Assembly: GCA_036852015.1 (NCBI GenBank)
Contig: JAANDG010000432.1
Span: 1 to 64,000, forward strand
Source of the DNA: Pelodera strongyloides
Lineage: Eukaryota; Nematoda; Chromadorea; Rhabditida; Rhabditidae
Direction of reading: 5' to 3'
Length of the DNA: 64,000 nt
The position numbers were made by a program, and so were the translations under genes. Positions 23,238 through 33,900 of this stretch are shown piece after piece (position 1 is the first letter of the stretch; each line of letters begins with the position of its first letter). The notes beneath the pieces were generated by a model, which ran no database searches, was not told the origin of the DNA, and saw only the letters and a list, made by a program, of their open reading frames with translations.

Positions 23238-24512
23238 AGAGTGAGTTTGTCACCAGCAACAGCGAAGTGAAAGAAATTAAATAAAGTGGGGTATAAGAAC
23301 TTGTCAGGTGCATACTGTACCTTTCATAAAAGCTTAGAACAACGTACTGATAGTAATGCTGCTCGCAATATAAGTTACAGTTCCTCTCGTAGCATCGGTC
23401 GGGTAGCGGAGCTGAGCAATGACGACAGAGGAGGCAAGCCTCGTGAACACTCTGTAAAGGTAGGGAAATGAAGGGTGAATGTTCGGGGATGTCGTTGGGA
23501 GTTTTGTGGGAACCTTTTGGAGCTTGGATTACTGTGAGCATCTTGACTCACTCGGGAATCTCTATTAGTTTAAACCTATTGAAGTCACTGGGAATCTTTT
23601 TTTTCGGGGAATCCATAGTTTCGGATCCGTTTATACTACTAGATTAAGTTCTTTTACGCTCAGAGCGTGCACCTTTATTCAAGAGTGAAAATACAGATTC
23701 ATGTTTGCTTATGACATGTTGCGCAGAGGTCCTGCAGTAGGCGGCTAGTTTTGGATGATATGCTTTTAAAAAAATCAAAAGGTCCCACGTTCACAACGCA
23801 GCATACTGAAAGGTGACCAAACTGGAGGAAACTTGATTCCATTTTCAGGGAGATTCTCTTGGCGAATACGAAGGCAATCTCTCGTCGAAGGCGATTTGAC
23901 TTTCATATCGTCTTTGCTATGTTTTGCTTTTGTTTTCTACGCCGTGTGTTTTCACAAAATCCTGTCAGAATAACATCGCTACGCACCTCGTTCCCCACTC
24001 GATATGTGTACTGGTCCTCAATTGCTGTGGAGCACATCTTACAGTAGTCTTTCTAAAAATTTATTTTTCGCTATGTGTAAAACGAAACACGTCATTTGCC
24101 CGTAAAGACGGGTATAAACATAGTATGTTCAACAGGTTGCCCTACGGCACACTTTAAACGTCATAAACGGAAGTTGGTGAGGTTCCCTATATTTTTTTCG
24201 TGGGCCAACCCATTTGGTGACCACTTATGACCTTATACCAAGTTTTCTTGAGCATCCGGCGAAATGTACTACTAATATACTAATAAGTGTATCTTTGGAA
24301 TGAAGATCACAATAACATGACATCGATATCGTAAGTGACATAAGGTACCACAATACAAAGAATAAGTACAATAAGAAAACCAAACTTGAAATACCTTAAA
24401 GCGCTTACCGTACCTTTATACAATCGGGTTGTCCAATGCTGTCGACCACATGCGTAATCGCGTAAAGTGGTGTCGTTTGTTGTTTCGTCGTGTCAAGACA
24501 ACAATCTTCCAT
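20449..24512 (-). CDS. mec-3: MEC-3, LIM-homeodomain transcription factor
   Basis: Nuclear factor that, with the POU protein UNC-86, specifies touch-receptor neurons in C. elegans. Ten exons: 24414-24512, 23987-24052, 23348-23451, 22960-23032, 22374-22506, 22108-22199, 21772-21948, 21287-21388, 20926-21037, 20449-20594. The coding length is 1104 bases, or 367 residues; phases agree throughout. LIM domain 1 (residues about 37-88) has CKMC, then HEAC, CRHC and a final YCEQH. LIM domain 2 (about 97-152) has CSGC, HIQC, CSRC and CAHH. The homeodomain (about 236-296) reads KRRGPRTTIKQNQ, LALETGLSMRVIQ, VWFQNRRSKERR. It is followed by LKHLCNYLRHYEQRGL, which I recognise as specific to MEC-3 rather than LIN-11 or LMX types. 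The start MEDCC is chosen because HVVDSIG follows at the usual distance; the frame is open further upstream, so the start is less certain than the body. Confidence 0.93.
21416..21545. repeat. Diverged copy of MITE family G
   Basis: Shares CTGAATCTCTTCTGCTC, GCACTCTCTAC and GTGAATAC-type ends with the element at 26447-26580. It lies in the mec-3 intron that splits the homeodomain. Confidence 0.6.
22717..22753 (-). repeat. Partial duplicate of a mec-3 LIM exon
   Basis: This 37-base stretch is identical, in the same orientation, to 22958-22994, the 3' part of the mec-3 exon at 22960-23032 including its AAG/GT donor. The upstream CxxC-coding half is not duplicated; unrelated sequence precedes it. 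It lies in the next intron and looks like a partial tandem exon duplication. Confidence 0.8.
23200..23233. repeat. GA microsatellite in mec-3 intron
   Basis: Run of GA dinucleotides between mec-3 exons 3 and 4. Confidence 0.9.
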
Positions 24513-25129
24513 GTTCGCAAAAAGGGGTGGTGTAAAATGACGAAAAGCTAGTTGTTGCAAATTCCAGAGGGCGTGGCCAGCATCAGAAAGTTGTGGCGCA
24601 TTTAAATGGGCGTGGCTTGAAGTCAGACGCGGCCAATGAGCGAGTGGCAGCATTCTGTCATTGCGGGCCACACAGTACCTCATCAGATATTAACGAGGTG
24701 GCCGATGGCGTCCCGGACGGAAAGGCCAGAAACTGAAATTGACAACTTTGTTTCGTCACACCCAAGAGTCATTCATTTGAAATAAGAACGCTGAAAGATA
24801 GAGTTACAAGGTTAGAAGTTAGATGTCCAGGTGCCAGCTCACTGCTACGCGGTGCTATAAAATTTATTGAATTGTAAAGGTTTGATGCAAGAAAACCAAG
24901 TTACTAAGAGAAATACGTACTAGTCCGACCGGGTCAATATAGCAAATTGTCAAGTGTTTTACTAGTTGTGTAGTAGGGACTAGGGACATAAAAATAATAC
25001 CACACAAAATAGGATTTGGAGATTGTGTGTGAAATCAGAGAAAATCAGAGTAGGATGAGATTTAGTCGAAAGCAAGGGTGTATAGAAATATTTATTAGAA
25101 ACAAGCAATGAAGGCAACGATAAATTAAA

Positions 25130-25265
25130 GGTCAGGCCCATTTCAAATTCCCTTTTTTGATGGCCAATCTGTTCCCATGTCAAATATAGTAGGGCAATAT
25201 TTTTCTAATTTTCAAGCGCAAATTATCAGCAATTTACCACTGCCACCATACCCATCTATTTATTT
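25130..25265. repeat. Partial MITE family E copy
   Basis: Matches the left arm of 4383-4758 (GGTCAGGCCCATTTCAAATT, AATATAGTAGG, TTTTCTAATTTTCA, CAGCAATTTACCA). The right arm is missing or broken. Confidence 0.7.
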
Positions 25266-25287
25266 TGAAGCCCCTTCTGGGCAATAT

Positions 25288-25288
<1 letters not shown>

Positions 25289-25337
<49 letters not shown>
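25289..25337. repeat. 49-base poly-T run
   Basis: Uninterrupted T homopolymer directly after the partial MITE E copy. It may be a retroposed poly-A tail in reverse orientation, or a replication or assembly artefact. Confidence 0.9.
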
Positions 25338-26446
25338 CTACCTCCAGTCACAAAAACTGCGATGGATACTGTGTATGACTGCTCACTTTTGCTGGAAAAT
25401 GCAAGAGGTCAAAGAACATTTGGTGGGGTGTTTTGTTGTGCCACCCATTTATTCCCGTGCATCTTGTTTATCGTGTTCCTGTCGACACTGACCAGTCACC
25501 AATGGTTTTTTTCGGACGAGAACCATGGGTTTTCTCTGGTTTCTGCAATTATTCCGTTTTCCTGCGACAGTGGTCCGAGTGTAGCCTGGTCTAGTATTTG
25601 TAAGGCTATTTTCCCAGTTAAAATAGAGAATTGTTCAGTAAATGATTTGTCTGCCTTCATGTTCATATGTTATTTGAGACTTGAGAAATGTCACAAATGT
25701 TTATTGTACTTTTGAGAGAGCGCACCGCAACCGAAAGCGCTGAAATAGCTGTATCAAATGAATATGTTTGTAAATTTCATGTAAGATTTATAGTGTGTAA
25801 GTTTATGAAACATTTATACTTTCTTTTCTACTTGGTTCTTTATTTTTTTAAACTGCTTTTGCTCATTTTTGCAAAGTTAATAGTAGCTTTGAATATCTTG
25901 GTTCACTGATCAAGCAGCAATAGTAAATAGTACTACAAAATGAATCACTCTAAAGAAAACATTTTCACGCTAGCTTGATAATTTATGCTTTACTAATTGC
26001 TAGGTTTAATGGCTTAGTACAAGATCAGAATGTAGCTGATAAACAGTTTGCTAATTATACGATTATACCCTGCATAATTATGCGCAATTAAGGAGAACAT
26101 GATGGTTAATTGTTACTGCAGAGTCGCTTTCGATTGTATTATTTGCAACAAACGTAAAAAAGAATTACATAGTGCAGTTCCTGGATACTCTGGCAAACAA
26201 GTTAATCAAAAAAATGTCATCCTCCGGGCTATACCAATGAGTCAAATTCGATTTCTAGCTATAGACAAAAAGGCTTATCTGTTTAGAAATACTTACACTG
26301 AAGAGTTTTGTGGTAATATCAGTATCAAAGGAGTACAATAAAAGATATTACTATGCGGTTCGCAACCACTACGGTAAGAAGAGAATGGCTCTAAACTACA
26401 CCTAATAAATTCAAAATGCATATACTAAATTAAATGGAGTCAGCAG

Positions 26447-26580
26447 GCCGTATTCACCATACTGGGAGCCCTCCCTAGGCTCACGAGCTATCTGAATCTC
26501 TTCTGCTCGCGCACTCTCTACGCGCCCTTATAGCTCCCTGGGGAGGCGAGGGAGGGCTCCCTACGTTTGGTGAATACGGT
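26447..26580. repeat. MITE family G
   Basis: The ends GCCGTATTCACCA and TGGTGAATACGGT are inverted repeats. Inside, GGGAGCCCTCCCT is mirrored by AGGGAGGGCTCCC. 134 bases with no coding capacity. Confidence 0.8.
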
Positions 26581-29500
26581 CTCTGGACTGGATTTCCACG
26601 TAGTCACGGTTATTGCACTACATTCCTCATTATATATTTTCACAGACACCGCGCTAGAGCGGCGAACCATTCGGGTTTTTATAGCAGCTGTTGTCGGAGT
26701 CGCGGTTGTCAGTAATTTATACATACATTTGGTGTATACTTGTGTGCGTAAACCTTTATTGTAGTGTAATGTATCAGTGTCTGTGTGTGCATATTATAAA
26801 CTATCCACTTACAATAAAAGTCTTACGGAATAAATGCACGGATGAAAGGTAAATATAAATAAAGTTGTAATGTGAAAGGGTTGCTGGCTAGCCTTATTTT
26901 ATTGTTAGCAAGATCACCAGTTTTTACGCCCCAATTATCTCCAATTAGTTATGAAATGATAAAGAGCATATCTTATGCAACCTCTGGATCGGATTATCTA
27001 CAACCAAGCATAACAATTTTTGTACGTTTTCTGTAAAATTTGTTTGAAGAACTACGAACTGCTAACAAAAACTGTTTAGTAATGTGCCTCATTTCCAGTT
27101 CGAATGTTTTTTTAATCTAAATTGGCATGTGTTGCAAAAAGTCCTTGGAAATACTAAAAAAAACTGTATAGTAGTAATGTACCGAATTTTTACTCCGAAT
27201 AACAGATAGGTTATTGGTCTATGTAAATTGGCATGTTGCAAAAAATCCAAAATGGCTTTTTGAAACCAAAAGGTAGAAATTAGAAAAAAATTGTTTCATT
27301 TCCACGTACAGAGATAATTGCCCTGCGCAATACGCTCGGTATAAATAATTAGCGGTGCGAACCCGGCGATTTCATATACTCTAACCTGGGGGTGGGCCAT
27401 TAGGTTATTACATATTCACGCGAAAAATTACCATGTTGAAAAAAATCTGAAATAATTTTTTGCAAATTTGAATTTATGGCCTTACCTAGGGATTGTGCAC
27501 CAAGTATAAGTAAGGAATTAAAATGAATTTGTTTTCTAAAAACTGCTTCACATTAACTTTCTTCGGCTAGTATACTAACAACACAAAGACAACATCCTAA
27601 AGTTCTAAATTGAGTTTATTACGACAACCGTGAAGGTATGGTATGCGGTATGCTTCATTCCGTAGTCATAGTCATAGTCATAGCTTTCAAAAATTCAACA
27701 TTCAAAAAAATACAATTGGTTTATGAAGGAACGCAACCGCACATCCAGTTATTCACATATTTCTGCACGTGTGTCTGCCACCATTTCCTCTGCTAATTCA
27801 TCTAATAATTAAAGGGAATGGCAAGCCTAATTCACACCCGGAATCCCGTATTGAAGGAATTTTTTAGAGGGGTTTGGAATTGTTTTTTCTTCTTATCTAA
27901 AAGTTGTTGTTTATTTTTATTTCACTTCATTACCTTCAAAACGAAGCTATTTTTGAGTCTAACATGTAAAACCAGGTTGACATTCCCTTTAAACATTCAT
28001 CATACAATGGTAACTTATTAATTAAAGGATACATTCATTGCCTTACTGGATTTGGACGAAAAGTGAACATGAAATACAATACAGGAAACCTACCTAGTTA
28101 TTCTCAGTTATCGTGTTATGTATAGTGACATATAGATAAGTATTCGTGTGTCTATCACCACTTCCTCCCCTAATTTATCTGATAATTAATTCACCCAATG
28201 TGCTAGTTGTCAGCATGCACAATGTGTGCAATTGTCACAGTCACATCACATATTGACAACGCGAGAGACAATTAATTGGGATGTGCGCGGATTTCGCGCA
28301 GTTGCGTGTCGTGTGCAGCGTCTGTCTGACTATTCAATAGTGACAGCAAACAGTGAGTTAATATGTAAGTATTTTAGGGCAACAGTGGGCCATTAGATTA
28401 GGGGCATTCAAGTCAAGTCAAGGAACATTAGAAATTGTGGAAGTCGTTATATTACATCTTCATTTTCGAAATTCGTACGTGTATTTGAGTGGTCACAGCT
28501 AACAGCTTAGTGCTTAGGTTCATAGGAACACACTTTGTTAATTAGGGACTAATTTACTTTGTTGATTTTCCTATATGCGTTTAAATTTGCATCCTAATTG
28601 CACTTTGCAATTAGGGATTAATTTACTTTGTTAATTTTCCAATACGTGTTAAAAAAATAGTCTTGCGTTTGCCAGTCATATGGGCAGTTCAACATTTTTG
28701 TACAATGAAAAATAATAAATATAAAAGAGTCCGTCAATAAGAATACACGAGTAAGAAACACACATAATATTGATAACTACTAATTGTACAATATAAAGGT
28801 TCTCAAACGGGTAATACATGAAGTAGTACAATAGTACATACCTATGATTAATAGCATAGTTAAAATACTAGGATTGAAATTTAAAAGGACAATTTAGTAC
28901 CTCAATAAATCACAAGAAATGGAAAACTTAGGTCACAACGTGTAGCAAAAAGTCAATTTACGACAAAATGCGTCCTATTTTTGGGTAAACACACCCACCA
29001 GGTACCCGTAGAAGTTGAATTCCTAACTTTGTGCAGGAATTTCAAAATCTACGGGTTTCTTGTGAGTGATTTGGAGTCAGGGCAATTGGGCAATTGTTAC
29101 AATTATGAAAGCAAAACTTACATAAACAACGATATATAGAAATAGAAATAGAGTAGATCATTAGTTAGTCGACGTATACATCGACAATAAGTATTGTAGT
29201 ATTAGGAAAGATGAAAAGTTACCGAAGCTCCAAACAGAATAGATAGCAGGGGTAGGTCGGAGATGGCGTTAGTTTACCGCTCTGCAGGTATGTTTCATGT
29301 GCAATGAGTGAAAATCAACATTGAACACGGGACACACCCGCAGAGCAGTGGAGTAGTAGGGAAGTGGAGTTTTAGAGGGGGGTTGGGAAAATTAGATATT
29401 CTAATTTTAAAAACTAAGGGATGGTACCCCAGCGCCGAGTGTCTGTTCTAGTCATGAACTGATTCAGACAGGACCCAAACAACACCCGGTACTGGGGTAC

Positions 29501-30011
29501 AAAAAGTAGGGGAAGGGTAAACAGGGTAGATGGGGAAGGAGATGATTGTTGTAGTTTGTCGTCGAGCTGCTACTGGTTGATGAATGGTTGATTGATGATT
29601 GAATGATGTCCTGATACCTGGGACCGTGTATTTATGCAAATGTTTGTGGGCGGAGTCGGCATCATGCAGATGTTCATCATACTCAAAGACACCGTAGGCA
29701 ATCCGCCCTGATAAGGCCATATGGAGAAAGTGCCCGCGGGAAGGTTATCATTTGAATGAGACAATCAGCGCACGGAGCTACATGAGAACAGCCTACGGGT
29801 ATGCAGATGGTTGAGAATACCAAATGTGATGATTTATGAACTCGTATAGAAAGTTTGAAATACAGACTACAAACGATTTGTAGTATGATCAGTGACATTT
29901 ATGAGATTTGTATTTTGGAGAGATTGGAAATGAAGCAGTAGAATTGGTATTCTTCCTCAATGGTTTTCCACTTGGAAAAACTGACTGGCTGACAATGAAT
30001 TCTCCGTATTA

Positions 30012-30407
30012 TCTTATTATATAAAGGAGAAGAGTTTGTCACGGGTTTGTTTTTATGTGCACAACGAAATCCCCTCATAAAGAAAAATCTTCCATCGAAA
30101 GAGCATACAAAATCTTTGTCTCTGGCGAGATTCGAACCCACAGCAGCGCACAACCTCTCGATCCACAGTCCAACGCTCTAACTACTTGAGCTATGCTAGC
30201 TATCATAAGGGTAACAATCTGCCCTTCAGAGAGCACCTTCAATGTCAAATTTGCATGGTACTTAGTCTAATGGCATCCAGGCCTATCATACGTTTCGCCA
30301 ATTATATATGACTTTGTAGATGTTTGAATGTTTTAAATAGGGAAACAATCGCCGAAGGCCGATTCCTCCAGTCGGAGAAGAGCCCGTAGGGCTCTTCGAA
30401 CGGCTGG
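30012..30407 (+). mobile_element. Non-autonomous Helitron, copy 2
   Basis: Same 5' end as copy 1 (TCTTATTATATAAAGGAG, preceded by A). Same 3' hairpin AGAGCCCGTAGGGCTCT, then CTGG followed by T. It is 396 bases, with interior similarity to copy 1 along most of its length, including the tRNA-like segment at 30117-30200. Confidence 0.8.
30117..30200 (-). other. tRNA-like sequence inside Helitron copy 2
   Basis: On the minus strand: GCTAGCATAGCTCAAGTAG with a paired D-arm (GCTC/GAGC), TTGGACTGTGGATC resembling a His-type GUG anticodon arm, and the B box GGTTCGAATC. The 3' half of the anticodon stem and the acceptor stem are mismatched, so it is probably not a functional tRNA. Confidence 0.65.
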
Positions 30408-30937
30408 TTCTAACATATAAGGAAACTACACACACCAGGGAAAACTTGTAATTTGTAATGTTATCAGAGTGGTTTATACGGGTTCTACAACAAATTGAAA
30501 ACCCTTTTTCTAAATCAAAGAAATAGACTGCCCAAGAAGACCCAATTACTTGGTGATAACTTGGCGGTCAATTTCACGAGAGTTAGAGTATATTGCAAAA
30601 AACACAAACTTTACTCCTGATGCAGTCATCAGTTGTTGTACATAATCATCCCTCCTGTTCATGTACGAAAATATAGTTCAATTTTGATCTACGCTGTGAC
30701 TGGTATTGAAGATTTGATCTTCCGAGGCCCATGCAGTACGTATGTGAACAAATAACGATGGGTAGTCAAGTCATCACCACAAATTTTAACCCCGCCCTTT
30801 TATTATTTTCTTTCCCAGCTTTTTCCAACTTTTGCCATTTTTGCAATGTTTATTTTCTTTTTTTCGTACATCACTTTCATAAACCGGTTCTTAGGTTTTC
30901 TATTGTACACACCTGTCATTTTTCAGGATCATCTAGC

Positions 30938-33900
30938 ATGGCGGCGCATTCCATTGCTGCCCGGATTCACAGTGCAGACGATTATTTGTCTGAAATTGAT
31001 AGGTTTGTTTTGTTTATTATAAAAAGGTCAGAGGAAACCCGTCCCCATTCAAGTTATTGTTCATGCTTACAATTAGAGGCTGTACGCTTAAAGTTTAGCA
31101 CTCTGGTTTATCGCATTTCTTTTTTCAGATTAATAAACGATGAATCTTGGGAATCTGCAGAGATTGCCGCTAAACTGCTGTCTCTTTCCGGTCCTCATTC
31201 ACAGAAGCCATTTTTACGGGTGAGAATTTGGTCACACTTTTCTTATACATCTGGAATATTATTCATTTGTTTTTGGAATGCATAAATTATCTACCATTTG
31301 CTCATCGTGAGTTTTCTGCTGACACAACCGGCGCTAGAGTAACTTAAAGCGTTATAACAGCCTGCCTTTCAAATGTATGTTGTACGCTGTATTCCGATAT
31401 AGAGTATGCAAATAACAGCGCGGAGCTACACGAGTTTTTCAATTCCCTTTACATATACTATACAACCTCTGCAAATGCAGATCACAGAGGCAGAGGGCAA
31501 AATACGTTTCCAAAACCGGCCCGTTATATCAGCATTAACATTACAGTACAGCGTCTAGGCGAAGTGCCATTTGTATTGTTTTTGTTTAATATTAACTTTT
31601 TTAGGTACATAACTACGGTGCTAAAAGGAACCGAACCTTTATTGAATCAGATGCATTCGATCAGATCGCGTGTTTTCACCTTCAGGTATGCTTACATTGA
31701 CTTATGTTTATTTATATCACTTTATTTCTGTCTAATTAATTATATGTGGTAAATATTGTATAATGAGGTACTTTATTCGGTAAAAGCACAAGCTATGTAG
31801 TGTAATATAATATTTATGGTCTATTTTATTATTACTTTATGTACATAACATATCACATGTTTTATGTATAAGCAACGTTTTCTTACTGAAGAAATTCTAC
31901 CCTGTTCTCATGTGGGAATGGCAACATTCGACTTGGCAACACCTGAAGCTTGAATTCATTTATATTTCGTAAATAATTTGTTATTCAGGTACTGTACTAC
32001 ATTGAGCAAGATAATTACGAAGACGCTTATCGAACACAAGCTCAGGTATTTAAATACTTTACTTGGCTTTGCCTTTGATTTTTAGAAACCTTTTTGTTTT
32101 GAATGATTAATTTGTCTTTGAACATAGCATGTTACCCCCTTGTATAAAATGAGGTGGGCTGAGGGCTGATTGTCGTAATGGTTTCGATGAATTGTATAGA
32201 GGGTTGTATTATCGGTATGTTTCACTCAAGATACAAACCTGCACTTGCTCTAAAAACATTGTTACGGTACGCATTGAGTAAGTTGAGCTAGTGGTAAATT
32301 AGCTTAGTACGAGTAAGATTCGTGTAATTATTCTCCTATTTCTATATACTCCCCAGAGTATCCATTCCAAGTTCTTTGTCCGAACTGGAATATCTAAGTT
32401 ACCTGGCCTGGGGCTAACTCTATTTCTGTAGTCTAATTGAAATCTTCAGACAATTCAAATGTTCAACGCGGAAATCATGCAGAAAGTGAAGGAGTCAAAT
32501 TGGTTTATGCCCATTTTCTACTCTCTCTGCACGGATTTGCGTAATGTCGCCAAACTGGTAATTTGTCTCTATAATTATTTTATTTGCATTTACGCGCGTA
32601 GGGAAGGTTTAGGTTCTTTGCTTGCAACTAGTAATACGTGGTTTGTGAAGCGTATGCTGGATAACTGCATTGCATTTGCATCTTTTGTATGCAAATTGCG
32701 TTCCATAGTTCCATCGTGTGCCCTTATGTGCCATTTTTGCTTGTACTACGTGGGAATGCTGTCATCCAGTGCACACTTCAAACCCGCAATCGCAACCGGC
32801 GCAAACCACGTGAAATACCGCTTTAAAAAATATATAGAGAAATATAAATCCTCATATTGTTTTCAGGCAGATGATGATGTGGAAAATGAAGACGATATGG
32901 GTGATGTGTCTACATTTTATGAAGAATGCTCAAAGTATATAATGGAAGCGTATCGCGCTTGTGTCACGGACCAGTGAGTGATTTGCTTGTTTAAAGCTAT
33001 AAGGTTTAAATGGGTTACTCGATGCGTTATAATGCAATTGCACCCTTTTCAAAAATCGGCAGGTATTTTGCTTTAACGCCTACGTTGAAATTGTTCGCGA
33101 AGCGTACGAATTCTAGTTACCTTGTTAATATCGATGTTTTGTTTTGTCGTGATAAGTGTACACTAAAAAAAACAGGATAGTATATTACTGTAGAAGCTCA
33201 CTGTCAGGAGAATACCGGAATACGACCTTTTTCAGTTTTCCTTTGCTGATTTGTTTCTGTGTATTGATATTGATATATTCAGGCGGCGAGACCTCAATGT
33301 GACCAAAAAGGTTGCAATGCTAAACATGACAAATCAGCTGTTCAGGATATACTTCAAGGTGGGGGCTTTATTTTTCTATGTTTAATGTAATCTTCTTAAA
33401 CATTTTTTTCTCTGCTGATGTTGGTCTGATCACAGAATTCGTAGCCACAACAGCAACTGATCGTTTTGCTGGAATACGCACTTACGCACTGCACTCAGAA
33501 TTATCCCATTAGTTTCTTATTGTTTTGTTTGGTAGGTGTAGGTGGATAGTCGAGCGGTTTCCACTTACCTGTCTCTGTTATCATTACCACATAACTGGCT
33601 AAAGGCTAATTAACATATCTTGATCAGCCTTCACTTGGCTCGTTGTGTAGTCCACTGGTTGGCGTGGTGCGTGGTTGCTTAGGTTAGTTAGGGTGGTCGA
33701 GTAGGTCGAGTATCAGCTGTTCAACATATTGAACTAATTGAACATAATTGGCTAAATAAGATGTCTTGATCAGTCTTCGCTTTTAGATTAACAAGCTCAA
33801 CTTGTTAAAACCTCTTATTCGTGCCATTGACCACGCCGGTCCAATTCATGAGGGATTCTCAATGGCCGATAAAGTCACGTACAACTACTTTTTGGGAAGA

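Larger units (their letters stand above)
24513..30937. other. Intergenic, no gene seen; would hold the mec-3 and PCID2 upstream regions
   Basis: Divergent spacer between mec-3 (minus) and PCID2 (plus). It holds a half copy of MITE family E, a long poly-T run, MITE G, Helitron copy 2 and otherwise AT-rich DNA. The longest open frames (25362-25715 plus, 26099-26341 plus, 29448-29720 minus) match no family I know and lack splice or start context. I could not place UNC-86/MEC-3 sites with confidence. Confidence 0.5.

Noticed and set aside
25362..25715. 117-codon open frame with several Cys residues
   Set aside because: It starts beside the poly-T run, has no recognisable domain, and has no splice or poly-A context.
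26099..26341. 80-codon open frame with CIICNKRKK near the N-terminus
   Set aside because: The two CxxC-like cysteines alone do not define a zinc finger. No splice sites or relatives recognised.
29448..29720. Minus-strand frame with a His/Asp-rich start (MALSGRIAYGVF) and a GTATCAGG donor-like site
   Set aside because: Could be a single exon of an unknown gene, but no partner exon with matching phase was found.
30731..31285. 184-codon open frame on the plus strand
   Set aside because: It reads through the first two PCID2 exons and the intron between them; the spliced model matches the family and is in phase.
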